Source: an uncultured Phascolarctobacterium sp.
GTDB taxonomy: Bacteria; Bacillota; Negativicutes; Acidaminococcales; Acidaminococcaceae
Assembly: GCA_900544885.1 (NCBI GenBank)
Contig: UQWU01000003.1
Span: 1 to 64,000, forward strand
Length of the DNA stretch: 64,000 bases
Direction of reading: 5' to 3'
Shown: in pieces, positions 1 through 7,566 of the stretch
Numbering within the stretch: position 1 is the stretch's first letter
Layout of the letters: every line of letters begins with the position of its first letter
Program-made: the position numbers and the translations under genes
Notes under the pieces: generated by a model
The model's input: the letters and a program-made list of their open reading frames with translations, nothing else
Told to the model about the DNA's origin: nothing
Databases searched by the model: none

Positions 1-1079
1 ACAGCAGCTTCCATAACTGCCGGCAGACGGCCTTTAATCATCGGGTCCTCAAAGAAGAGATTATGCAGATGTTCGTCAATCATGCTGTTAACCCAGGACA
101 AGGTCTGGGATTTACGACGTTTGTCGAACGCGCCACTCTCTTTAGTAACCTTTTCAAAATGTTTCATAACAGCCCACAGCTCCATCAAGCCCTCTTTTTT
201 CAAAGCAGAGCAACGATAAGCATGAGTCTTCCAGCCTTCAGTTGCTGGTCTGATAAACTCTATCATGCGTTCATACTCGCCTTGGGTGACAATAGCCTTG
301 GGCAGATTATCACCATCGGCTTTGTTAACCACAATAGCGTCTGCTACTTCCATGATGCCCTTCTTGATGCCCTGCAAGTCATCGCCGGCACCTGTAAGTA
401 CAACCAACATGAAGAAATCGACCATTGAACGGACTGTAATTTCAGATTGACCTACACCAACGGTTTCTACAAGTATTACGTCACAGCCTGCAGCTTCACA
501 AAGAAGCATAGTTTCACGACTCTTACGTGCTACACCGCCCAAAGTACCTTTGGCAGGAGAAGGACGGATAAAGCAGTTAGGTTCACGTGAAAGCAACTGC
601 ATACGTGTTTTATCGCCCAGAATAGAGCCACCGGTAATGGAGCTTGTCGGGTCGACTGCCAGTACTGCAACCTTGCAGCCTTGATGGCACAGCATTTGTC
701 CGAAGGCTTCAATAAAAGTACTTTTACCTGCACCAGGAACACCACTGATACCGATACGCAGTGCTTTACCTGTATACGGTAAGAGTGCCTGCAATACACG
801 TTGTGCTTTATCAAAATCACGTGGAGCATTACTTTCAATCAAAGTAATTGCTTGAGAAAGGATCTTGCGATCGCCTGCACTGACTCCCTTCACCAATTCC
901 TCTGCAGACAAGCGTTTTCTTAGAGGAAAGCGTCTTTCCATGGCTGCAGGGGTATATTTCTCCTCTGATACAGCATTTACGGAACTATCAATTCCGTGCA
1001 TTACGGTACAAGCGAAATTTGGGTCTTTTTTCAGGGGTACCCAACTTGGACGCGGGTCTTTTTCACCAGTTTCAGGCAT
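1..1079 (-). CDS. meaB: Methylmalonyl-CoA mutase-associated GTPase MeaB, C-terminus cut by window edge
   Basis: G3E-family P-loop GTPase that protects and reloads methylmalonyl-CoA mutase with adenosylcobalamin in the cytoplasm. I translated it directly: ATG at 1079, 359 complete codons to the window edge, so the 3' end is missing. Walker A GVPGAGKS lies at residues 113-120 with the lysine at 119, followed by the AVDPTSS segment and VETVGVGQSE, the family's switch region. VVNKADGD is the NKxD-type guanine-specificity motif. The start lies 10 nt after the mutB stop, so it is last in the msrA-like-mutA-mutB-meaB operon. The family is usually 310-340 residues. Here the GTPase core begins after a roughly 60-residue N-terminal stretch. 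Confidence 0.93.
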   Translation of the reverse strand, partial: MPETGEKDPRPSWVPLKKDPNFACTVMHGIDSSVNAVSEEKYTPAAMERRFPLRKRLSAEELVKGVSAGDRKILSQAITLIESNAPRDFDKAQRVLQALLPYTGKALRIGISGVPGAGKSTFIEAFGQMLCHQGCKVAVLAVDPTSSITGGSILGDKTRMQLLSREPNCFIRPSPAKGTLGGVARKSRETMLLCEAAGCDVILVETVGVGQSEITVRSMVDFFMLVVLTGAGDDLQGIKKGIMEVADAIVVNKADGDNLPKAIVTQGEYERMIEFIRPATEGWKTHAYRCSALKKEGLMELWAVMKHFEKVTKESGAFDKRRKSQTLSWVNSMIDEHLHNLFFEDPMIKGRLPAVMEAA

Positions 1080-1089
1080 TTAACTCACC

Positions 1090-3285
1090 TCAGTCTTCAG
1101 CACGTTCGGCTTTTGCACGATCAACCAGCATTTGCAACAGTTGAGTGCAGCATTTAGGAATATTGGTACCAGGGCCAAAGATGCCAGCAGCACCATGTTC
1201 ATACAGATAATCATAATCTTGTGCCGGGATTACGCCGCCGATGCAAACCATGATATCTTCACGGCCGAGTTTTTTGAGTTCTTCAACCAGTGCCGGTAAC
1301 AAGGTTTTGTGGCCTGCAGCCAAGGAGGAGAAGCCAACCATATCAACGTCGTTATCTACAGCGTCTTGAGCAGTTTCTTCCGGAGTTTGGAACAGAGGAC
1401 CAACGTCGACGGTCCAGCCCATATCTGCAAAGGAAGTTGCCAATACTTTTTGACCACGGTCATGACCATCTTGACCCATCTTAGCCAAGAAGATACGAGG
1501 ACGACGGCCTTCTAATTTTTCAAATTCGTTAGCCAGGTTAGTAGCTACTTGCAGATCATCACTGCCGCTGAATTCGCTGGAATATACACCGGATACAGTG
1601 TGGATTACAGCATTGAAACGACCGGATACTTTTTCAACTGCATCGGAAATTTCACCCAAAGAAGCACGGTCGCGTGCTGCTTGTACAGCCATTTCCAGCA
1701 AGTTGCCGTTGTCACGGGATTCTGCAGCTTGAGTAATAGCAGCCAAGTCGCGTTGTACTTTGTCGTTATCACGTTCAGCTCTCAGTTTTTCCAGACGTTT
1801 AATTTGTGCATTACGTACAGCGGTGTTATCGATGGACAATACGTTCAGCGGATCTTCTTTAGCCAGACGATATTTGTTCAGACCAACAATGGTTTCTTTA
1901 CCGCTATCGATGTTAGCTTGACGGCGAGCAGCGCATTCTTCGATACGCATTTTCGGCAAACCAGTTGCAATAGCTTTAGCCATACCGCCCAAAGCTTCAA
2001 CTTCTTGGATATGAGCCCAAGCACGGCGGATAATTTCATTAGTAAGGTATTCCAGATAGTAGGAACCGCCCCACGGATCGATAATCTTGCAGACTTTAGT
2101 TTCATCTTGAATATACAATTGAGTGTTACGAGCCAGACGTGCAGAGAAGTCGGTCGGCAATGCAATTGCTTCGTCAAGTGCGTTAGTATGCAAGGATTGG
2201 GTATGACCCAGAGCAGCAGACATAGCTTCCATAGCAGTACGAGCAATGTTGTTGAACGGATCCTGTTCGGTCAAAGACCAGCCGGAAGTCTGGCTGTGAG
2301 TACGCAGTGCCATGGATTTAGGATTCTTAGCGCCGAAGCCTTTAAGAATTTTAGCCCACAGAACACGAGCTGCACGCATTTTTGCAACTTCCATGAAGTA
2401 ATTTTTGCCCATATCCCAGAAGAAGGACAGACGTTTTGCGAAAGCATCAACAGGCAGGCCTGCAGCTTCACCAGTACGGATATATTCCATACCATCGGCC
2501 AGAGTATAAGCCAATTCCAAATCGCAAGTAGCACCGCATTCTTGAATGTGGTAACCGGAAATGGAAATACTGTTGAATTTCGGCATGTATTTAGTGGTGT
2601 ATTCGAAAATATCACCGATGATACGCATGGACATAGCAGGCGGATAAATGTAGGTGTTACGAACCATGAACTCTTTCAGAATATCGTTCTGAATAGTACC
2701 GGCCATAATAGATTTATCTACGCCTTGTTCTTCACCGGATACGATGAAGAATGCCAAAATCGGCAGTACTGCGCCATTCATAGTCATAGATACGGACATT
2801 TGATCCAGAGGAATACCAGAGAACAGAATGTTCATATCAAGCATGGAACAAACAGATACACCGGCTTTACCAACGTCGCCGACAACACGCGGGTTATCAG
2901 CATCATAACCACGGTGAGTAGGTAAGTCGAACGCAATGGACAGACCTTTCTGACCTGCTGCCAAGTTACGACGATAGAATGCATTAGATTCTTCAGCGGT
3001 GGAGAAACCTGCATATTGACGTACAGTCCACGGACGGAATACATACATGGTGGAGTAAGGTCCACGCAGGAACGGAGGAATACCGCTCATAAAGTCCAGA
3101 TGGTTGCATTGGTCATATACGTCTTTGGTATATAAAGGAGCTTTAGGAATACGCTCCAGAGTTGTATCATAGAGGGCGTCATAGTTTTCGCCCATTTTAG
3201 CTTCCAGATTTTTCTTCCATTCGTCATAAGAACAGGATGGGTGATTAGGAAGGGTAACTTTAGTGAAATCAGGATTAATGCTCAT
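1090..3285 (-). CDS. mutB: Methylmalonyl-CoA mutase large (catalytic, B12-binding) subunit
   Basis: Interconverts succinyl-CoA and (R)-methylmalonyl-CoA with adenosylcobalamin, the key rearrangement in making propionate from succinate. The 731 residues match the usual large-subunit length. An N-terminal TIM barrel (about 40-560) contains [11 protein letters not shown] and [11 protein letters not shown], the substrate-channel segments. The C-terminal cobalamin domain (about 595-725) carries DGHDRG, whose histidine is the lower axial cobalt ligand, then GFSSLAAGH and GGVIP. Its ATG overlaps the mutA stop by one base (TAATG), implying translational coupling in the alpha-beta heterodimer. Expression should follow the cobalamin riboswitch upstream of the operon. 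Confidence 0.97.
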   Translation of the reverse strand: MSINPDFTKVTLPNHPSCSYDEWKKNLEAKMGENYDALYDTTLERIPKAPLYTKDVYDQCNHLDFMSGIPPFLRGPYSTMYVFRPWTVRQYAGFSTAEESNAFYRRNLAAGQKGLSIAFDLPTHRGYDADNPRVVGDVGKAGVSVCSMLDMNILFSGIPLDQMSVSMTMNGAVLPILAFFIVSGEEQGVDKSIMAGTIQNDILKEFMVRNTYIYPPAMSMRIIGDIFEYTTKYMPKFNSISISGYHIQECGATCDLELAYTLADGMEYIRTGEAAGLPVDAFAKRLSFFWDMGKNYFMEVAKMRAARVLWAKILKGFGAKNPKSMALRTHSQTSGWSLTEQDPFNNIARTAMEAMSAALGHTQSLHTNALDEAIALPTDFSARLARNTQLYIQDETKVCKIIDPWGGSYYLEYLTNEIIRRAWAHIQEVEALGGMAKAIATGLPKMRIEECAARRQANIDSGKETIVGLNKYRLAKEDPLNVLSIDNTAVRNAQIKRLEKLRAERDNDKVQRDLAAITQAAESRDNGNLLEMAVQAARDRASLGEISDAVEKVSGRFNAVIHTVSGVYSSEFSGSDDLQVATNLANEFEKLEGRRPRIFLAKMGQDGHDRGQKVLATSFADMGWTVDVGPLFQTPEETAQDAVDNDVDMVGFSSLAAGHKTLLPALVEELKKLGREDIMVCIGGVIPAQDYDYLYEHGAAGIFGPGTNIPKCCTQLLQMLVDRAKAERAED

Positions 3286-5531
3286 TATTCAATCATTCCC
3301 TTCTTCTTTTGCAGCATTTTCAAAGTAGCAAAGCAGTTAGCTTTGACACTGATGAAATCATCTACACCGGCTTCGCGGTAGATAGCTTCCATATCTTTAG
3401 GAGCAGCACCTGCCAAGAACAAGGTCATGTTCGGGTTAGCTGCTTTCAGCATCGGAGCCAGAGCAGGAACATCTTCCGGATAAGTTGCGTCGGTGGAGCA
3501 GATAACAGCTACATCGTACGGAGTACCTTTATCATCAATGCCGGCTTTCAATGCTTCTACGCATTTTTCATAACGAGAACCAGGTTTACCTTCGTCATCT
3601 TGGAAACCATTGTTCAGATGAACGTTGAATTCGCCAACTTGCAGGAAGCTGGTAGAGAAATCAGCTCTAGCTTTATGTTGCGGAATCGGTCCCATGTTAG
3701 CCAAGAAGATTTCAACATTTTTACCGGTTTTAGCAACATAATCTTCGGTATCGAAGCGCAGTGCTTCATAACGTTCAGTCCAGTGATGAGCAGCGATTGC
3801 TTCTACACTTTCTACTTGCTCAGCTTTGCAGCCTGCAGCAGCAACTTGACCAATAGTCGCACCATTGGAGAATGCTTCGATAGCGCCTTCAACAGTTTCT
3901 ACATTTGCCAATTTACCTGCCAGATAATTAGTATCAATATCAGCAACATAAGCAGCTACAGCAGCTTCACGTTGTTTTTTCAGTTTCGGAGTATCTTCTT
4001 CACGACGTTCCAGAGGTTCTTCAGTCATGTTAGGATACATATTTACGCCAACAGCACGGTCACTGCGCATTTCCAAAGCTTTGAAGCGTTTTTCCAGAAC
4101 TTCAGCAATGGTTTTTTGCGGATAACCTGCTTCCAAAGCTTTAGTCATGCCGCCCATTTCTTCGATTTTTTGGAATTCAGCCCAAATCTTTTCAGCGATT
4201 TGTTTAGTCAGGGTTTCAACAGCCCAAGAACCGCCGGCAGCATCAATCGGGCAAAGCATACCGAATTCTTCTTGCAACATAACGTGAAGGTTACGTGCAA
4301 TACGACGAGAGAATACGTCACCTTTGCGGATTAATTCATCAAACGGAGGATTTTCGTAAGTGTTTACGCCGCCAACAACGCTAGAGAAGGTTTGAGTAGT
4401 ATTACGCAGCATATTTACATACGGATCGATTACGGATTTAGTAAAGCGAGAAGAACGGCCATGTACTTTGATAGCACGAGCAGCTTCTTCAGCACCGAAT
4501 GCTTCCATAATAGCAGCCCATACTTCACGCAAAGCACGCAGTTTAGCAATTTCCATAAAGAAGTTTGCACCTTGGTTGAAAGCAAAATACAGGGAAGCTG
4601 CAATATCTTTCAGATCCAGGCCTCGTTTTTGCATTTCGCGGATATATTCAACTGCATTAGCAAAAGTATAAGCAACCTCTTGGACAGCTTCAGCACCACC
4701 ATCGGTGAAGCAGTCACTGCGAACGAATACGGTACGCAGTTCAGGTGCATTTTTACGTGCATATTTAATGGTTTCAGCCATTTCATCGTACAGAGCGGAC
4801 AAAGAGGTATTAGTTTTACCTTTTTTAATCAGTTCTCCCAACGGGTCAGCACCGATTACGCCTTTCAGGCCTTTCAGGTCATGACCGCTTGCTTTCAAAG
4901 CAGAAGCAGTCAATGCCAGCATACCTTTAGCGCCGGAGCCTGCATATATCATTAAAGGATATTTGTCCAGTTTCAAACCATTGAGCAATACGCTCATATC
5001 TTCTGCAGTAGTAATGTTAACACCAACATCACCGGGTTTTTCAGCATCTTTAACGTCAATGCCTTCCAATGTTGCAGTATCAAGTTTGATATGGTAAACA
5101 GTAGAACCTTTATCAATTTCTTCTTTCAGCAGTTCGTTATTCTCAGCAGGCAAAGTTTCGTCACAAGCTTGAGCAATGCCCCAGGGTTCGTGTACATAGC
5201 CGTTTACAGTTGCACCACGCAGGAAATCGCCCATGCCGGGATAATCATCTGTCGGCAGGACTTCATCGGTGCCTTTACGGGTGTAGATAGGATCAAAGGT
5301 AATACCTTCATAGTTTTTAGTGTACATGATTTTGTCGAAAGGTTTGCCTTTCAACAGAGCATTACATGCTTCAACCCATTCATCCCAGTTAGGTGCTGTA
5401 AATTCATCAAAAGTAACCTCAGGGAAATCAGTAACTTTTTCTGACTTATGCAAAATTTCTTCCAGTTCTTTATCTGTTAGAGGTTTGTCAGCAATAACAG
5501 AAGCTGTTGATTTTTGTTTTTCATCAGCCAT
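3285..5531 (-). CDS. mutA: Methylmalonyl-CoA mutase small (non-catalytic) subunit
   Basis: Partner subunit of the MutAB heterodimer. The 748-residue protein has the same barrel plus B12-like domain order as MutB, but at the position of the cobalt-ligating DxHxxG motif it reads [14 protein letters not shown], so it cannot bind cobalamin. This is normal for small subunits. Barrel segments such as [15 protein letters not shown] and [12 protein letters not shown] are recognisable. The ATG at 5531 follows a GGAGG ribosome-binding site. About 230 nt of structured, non-coding leader separates it from the MsrA-like gene upstream, so it may have a second level of control besides the distal riboswitch. 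Confidence 0.95.
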   Translation of the reverse strand: MADEKQKSTASVIADKPLTDKELEEILHKSEKVTDFPEVTFDEFTAPNWDEWVEACNALLKGKPFDKIMYTKNYEGITFDPIYTRKGTDEVLPTDDYPGMGDFLRGATVNGYVHEPWGIAQACDETLPAENNELLKEEIDKGSTVYHIKLDTATLEGIDVKDAEKPGDVGVNITTAEDMSVLLNGLKLDKYPLMIYAGSGAKGMLALTASALKASGHDLKGLKGVIGADPLGELIKKGKTNTSLSALYDEMAETIKYARKNAPELRTVFVRSDCFTDGGAEAVQEVAYTFANAVEYIREMQKRGLDLKDIAASLYFAFNQGANFFMEIAKLRALREVWAAIMEAFGAEEAARAIKVHGRSSRFTKSVIDPYVNMLRNTTQTFSSVVGGVNTYENPPFDELIRKGDVFSRRIARNLHVMLQEEFGMLCPIDAAGGSWAVETLTKQIAEKIWAEFQKIEEMGGMTKALEAGYPQKTIAEVLEKRFKALEMRSDRAVGVNMYPNMTEEPLERREEDTPKLKKQREAAVAAYVADIDTNYLAGKLANVETVEGAIEAFSNGATIGQVAAAGCKAEQVESVEAIAAHHWTERYEALRFDTEDYVAKTGKNVEIFLANMGPIPQHKARADFSTSFLQVGEFNVHLNNGFQDDEGKPGSRYEKCVEALKAGIDDKGTPYDVAVICSTDATYPEDVPALAPMLKAANPNMTLFLAGAAPKDMEAIYREAGVDDFISVKANCFATLKMLQKKKGMIE

Positions 5532-5579
5532 ATAAATATCCTCCTTTAAAAAATCTTTAAAAAATTGCCTTAGGAAAAT

Positions 5580-5752
5580 TTCAGGCAGCGGGTACTAGGA
5601 CCTATCACCTCCGTTTACTTTCATCTGTCGCTGTTTTAGCTGTCTGACTGCTCTCACCCAGTCGTATCTGACAGCCTTACGTTAATTGCTTGGAAGATTA
5701 AAAAGCAAACAGCATTTATATACACGGTCACGGTTGTCCAGGCCGTATATAA
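5580..5752 (-). promoter_or_regulatory. Structured intergenic leader before mutA (unassigned)
   Basis: Between the MsrA-like stop and mutA there is no gene. The minus-strand RNA can form a stem over 5714-5750 (at least eight pairs of a TATATAC / GTATATA type), then a strong hairpin at 5639-5675: GCTGTC pairs with GACAGC and inner GACTG with CAGTC. A block follows at 5583-5615 containing GGTGATAGG and AGTACCCGCTGCC. I do not recognise it as a known riboswitch; it lacks T-box, TPP, SAM and cobalamin core motifs. Its length and order suggest a cis-regulatory or processing element (inference). Confidence 0.45.
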
Positions 5753-5764
5753 CTAATTAAGGGT

Positions 5765-6184
5765 TCAGTCGGCAGTAAACTCAGCCAAACGACCGAAACG
5801 CATCTTTAACGGGCGAATCTCTTGACCTGGGGTGATGGAGTCGTTAACGATTAAATTGCCCAAAGCAGCACCTGGTTCATGACCACGGCTTTGTAAGAAG
5901 CGTGCATAATACTCCAGCTGAAAAACATCTTCGTTGGAAGTATAGAAAATCGCAGGTTGTTCCTCGGGTATTTCTGCCTGAGCGAACGGATCGATAACAG
6001 CAACATACTCTTTCAATAAACCGGAGATATCTTGTTTCTTAGGATTATAGACGATTTTAACACCGCTAATCTTTTCACCCTCAACAGATGTTGCACGACC
6101 TGTTTCTACGCTTTCTACACCTTTGATTTGTACAAATAATTCTTGCAATAAATTTTTAGCACCAGCTAAATATAACTCTTTCAT
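5765..6184 (-). CDS. MsrA-like protein without the catalytic cysteine motif
   Basis: A 139-residue protein with the overall layout of peptide methionine sulfoxide reductase MsrA: MKELYLAGAKNLLQELF at the first strand and helix, KGVESVETGRATS, VKIVYNPKKQDISGLLKEY (the VTYDP region), IDPF, AIFYTSNED and a C-terminal segment. The expected GCFWC near residue 8-12 is replaced by GAKNLL and no cysteine remains anywhere, so reductase activity is not credible. The ATG at 6184 is chosen because AAAGGAGG precedes it. A longer frame back to 6262 would run through the terminator hairpin. It is the first gene after a cobalamin riboswitch and the first of the mut operon, suggesting an accessory role for methylmalonyl-CoA mutase (inference). 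Confidence 0.75.
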   Translation of the reverse strand: MKELYLAGAKNLLQELFVQIKGVESVETGRATSVEGEKISGVKIVYNPKKQDISGLLKEYVAVIDPFAQAEIPEEQPAIFYTSNEDVFQLEYYARFLQSRGHEPGAALGNLIVNDSITPGQEIRPLKMRFGRLAEFTAD

Positions 6185-6210
6185 TTGCTTACCTCCTTTT
6201 TGAGCAAAAA

Positions 6211-6239
6211 TAAAAGCCACCACAAAAATGTGATGGCTG
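6211..6239 (-). terminator. Riboswitch-controlled intrinsic terminator
   Basis: In minus-strand RNA, AGCCAUCACA pairs over ten bases with UGUGGUGGCU around a UUUU loop and is followed by UUUAUUUUU. One G-U pair works only in this orientation, so it terminates toward the MsrA-like gene. A second 12-bp hairpin (6247-6278, loop UAGGGGUG) sits immediately upstream. The 5' arm including its preceding C (minus strand, 6239-6230) is exactly complementary to ten bases at 6415-6424, a likely antiterminator strand. Confidence 0.85.
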
Positions 6240-6373
6240 AGTTTTTCAGTACGGCAGTGCACCCCTACACTACCATACTTGAGAGGAGAAAGGAAATGCT
6301 TTATAGCTAAAAGGAAAATTTGAGAATGGGATTTGAATACACGGTGCGTCCAACTACCGTGAACAAGAAGTAT

Positions 6374-6421
6374 TTAACGGACATCGATGGCTAAGACCTT
6401 TCCTCCCAGAGCCACAGCCAT
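6374..6421 (-). CDS. Candidate 15-residue leader peptide in the mut leader
   Basis: ATG at 6421 reads MAVALGGKVLAIDVR and stops at TAA 6374. Only a weak GG-rich stretch precedes it, so translation is unproven. It overlaps control sequence: GATGGCT at its start can pair either with AGCCATC inside the same ORF (6386-6392) or, extended to ten bases, with the 5' arm of the terminator at 6230-6239. That placement suggests translation or pairing here decides terminator formation, but chance is possible. Confidence 0.35.
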   Translation of the reverse strand: MAVALGGKVLAIDVR

Positions 6422-6461
6422 CACGCGACCCTGAGGATATATAGAACCAGAAAACCGTTTT

Positions 6462-6512
6462 TCAAAAAATCCCAATACTCCTATCACGAGCGGGACTATT
6501 GAAAAACGGTGA
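6462..6512 (-). promoter_or_regulatory. Long hairpin between aptamer and leader ORF
   Basis: Minus-strand RNA CCGUUUUUCAA and UUGAAAAACGG form an 11-bp perfect stem enclosing a CCCGCUCGUGAUAGGAG-containing inner hairpin. UUUUCUGG follows, so the U-tract is short and it is probably a leader fold rather than a strong terminator. Function unknown. Confidence 0.45.
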
Positions 6513-6591
6513 AATATCATAAAGCAAAAGTATACACTTAAACCTTACCGACATCTCTCCCCGTCTCTCGCAGGTCTAACGACGATGTATC

Positions 6592-6737
6592 TTATAGGCA
6601 GTTCTTCTGGCTTCGCTTCATCATTCATTTCTCCTTCCCAGAGTTATCCAGTGGCTTTTTAAAATGAACTCCACGTTACAGCGGCGGGACCGTGCCGGAC
6701 TTACACCGGCTTCTCTATTAAGCTTGCACACCTATAA
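6592..6737 (-). promoter_or_regulatory. Cobalamin (adenosylcobalamin) riboswitch aptamer
   Basis: Minus-strand RNA shows the core in order: a perfect seven-base P1 (UUAUAGG at 6731-6737 with CCUAUAA at 6592-6598), GAAGCCGGUGUAAGUCCGGC, CCCGCCGCUGUAA, then GCCACUG, GGGAAGG and GAAGCCAGAAGAACUGCC. These are the conserved B12-box elements. A stem with CGUC/GACG follows at 6558-6585 and may be the regulatory P13/kissing stem. It sits just after a consensus promoter and before the mut operon, whose product uses adenosylcobalamin. Such switches normally repress, so repression of a B12-using enzyme would be noteworthy. Confidence 0.92.
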
Positions 6738-6761
6738 TCGCAATATCAACTTGTTGTACTA

Positions 6762-6790
6762 ATTATACTAATTACTATTTACTTTGTCAA
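6762..6790 (-). promoter_or_regulatory. Consensus sigma-70/A promoter for the mut operon
   Basis: Minus strand TTGACA (6790-6785), 17-bp spacer, TATAAT (6767-6762): a perfect match. Transcription would start near 6755, directly before the cobalamin aptamer. Confidence 0.88.
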
Positions 6791-6843
6791 CTCTTTTTAT
6801 AATATATTTTATTTCTTTTGTATTTCTAATAATCTTTTTCGTA

Positions 6844-6884
6844 GTAAAGAAAAAGATAGAGCCTTTAAAAACAAAGACTCTATC
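6844..6884 (-). terminator. Intrinsic terminator after engB
   Basis: Minus RNA GAUAGAGUCUUU pairs with AAAGGCUCUAUC (one G-U pair), loop GUUUUU, followed by UUUUUCUUU. It insulates engB from the mut promoter. Confidence 0.85.
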
Positions 6885-6911
6885 ACAAAATAAATACTCT
6901 ATATATTTGTC

Positions 6912-7565
6912 TTAATCCTCTACTTCTACGCCATTCCCGGCCAAAGTATCCATAATACGGCCGATTAACTCACTACGTGTAGTATGCTGGGTAGAAGAAT
7001 AAGTAATAATCTCGTTCGGTAACAGCTGCATCTCGCGTTGGAATAGCGCTTTTTGAGCCATAGCTGCACTCTTAGACAATTTATCAGACTTAGTTAAAAC
7101 AATCTGCACATTCAATCCACAGCCCTTCAGCCAGTGATAGCATTCCAGATCACTCTCCATCGGTTTGTGACGAATATCAATCAATTGGCAGACTAAGCCT
7201 AAATTATCGCTTTCAGACAAGTATTTGCTGATAAAACCGGACCATTGCTCTTTGTTATTATGATTGGTACGGGCAAAACCATAGCCTGGCAGATCGACTA
7301 AATAAAATTTAGCACGCTCATCCAAACCTTCACTATTGCGTTTTGCTTCCAGCTCATAAAAGTTAATAGTCTGAGTTTTACCGGGAGTTGCGCTGACACG
7401 GGCCAGACCATTACGACGGCACAGGGAATTAATCAAAGAAGATTTGCCAACATTACTGCGGCCGATAAAAGCGGCTTCAATCATGGTAGCTTTAGGATAT
7501 TGGTCAGCACGTACGGCAGAAGCCACGTATTTTGAACGAATAATGTCCCAGGTTCCTTTGCTCAT
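6912..7565 (-). CDS. engB: Ribosome biogenesis GTPase EngB/YsxC
   Basis: Essential small GTPase for 50S subunit assembly. The 217 residues contain G1 GRSNVGKSS, a G2-region threonine before NFYE, G3 DLPGYG and G4 TKSD, ending with YSSTQ (G5). The start at 7565 (MSKGTWDI) is preferred over a frame six codons longer because GGAGG lies 7 nt upstream inside the lon 3' end, and lon TAA and this ATG are separated by one base. Lon-engB adjacency is a classic Firmicute arrangement. Confidence 0.96.
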   Translation of the reverse strand: MSKGTWDIIRSKYVASAVRADQYPKATMIEAAFIGRSNVGKSSLINSLCRRNGLARVSATPGKTQTINFYELEAKRNSEGLDERAKFYLVDLPGYGFARTNHNNKEQWSGFISKYLSESDNLGLVCQLIDIRHKPMESDLECYHWLKGCGLNVQIVLTKSDKLSKSAAMAQKALFQREMQLLPNEIITYSSTQHTTRSELIGRIMDTLAGNGVEVED

Positions 7566-7566
7566 A

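Noticed and set aside
1549..2925. Long plus-strand reading frame (458 aa) opposite mutB
   Set aside because: It is antisense to the well-conserved MutB sequence, has no ribosome-binding site, and its residues follow complementary codon bias. The same holds for other long antisense frames over mutA, tig and the adhesin.
3285..5531. Missing cobalamin-binding histidine in MutA as a mutation
   Set aside because: Loss of DxHxxG is the normal state of the small subunit; the large subunit carries the cofactor.
5580..5752. T-box or second cobalamin riboswitch before mutA
   Set aside because: No UGGNACC-type T-box, no GCCACUG/B12 box and no specifier-like stem I. Recorded as an unassigned structured leader instead.
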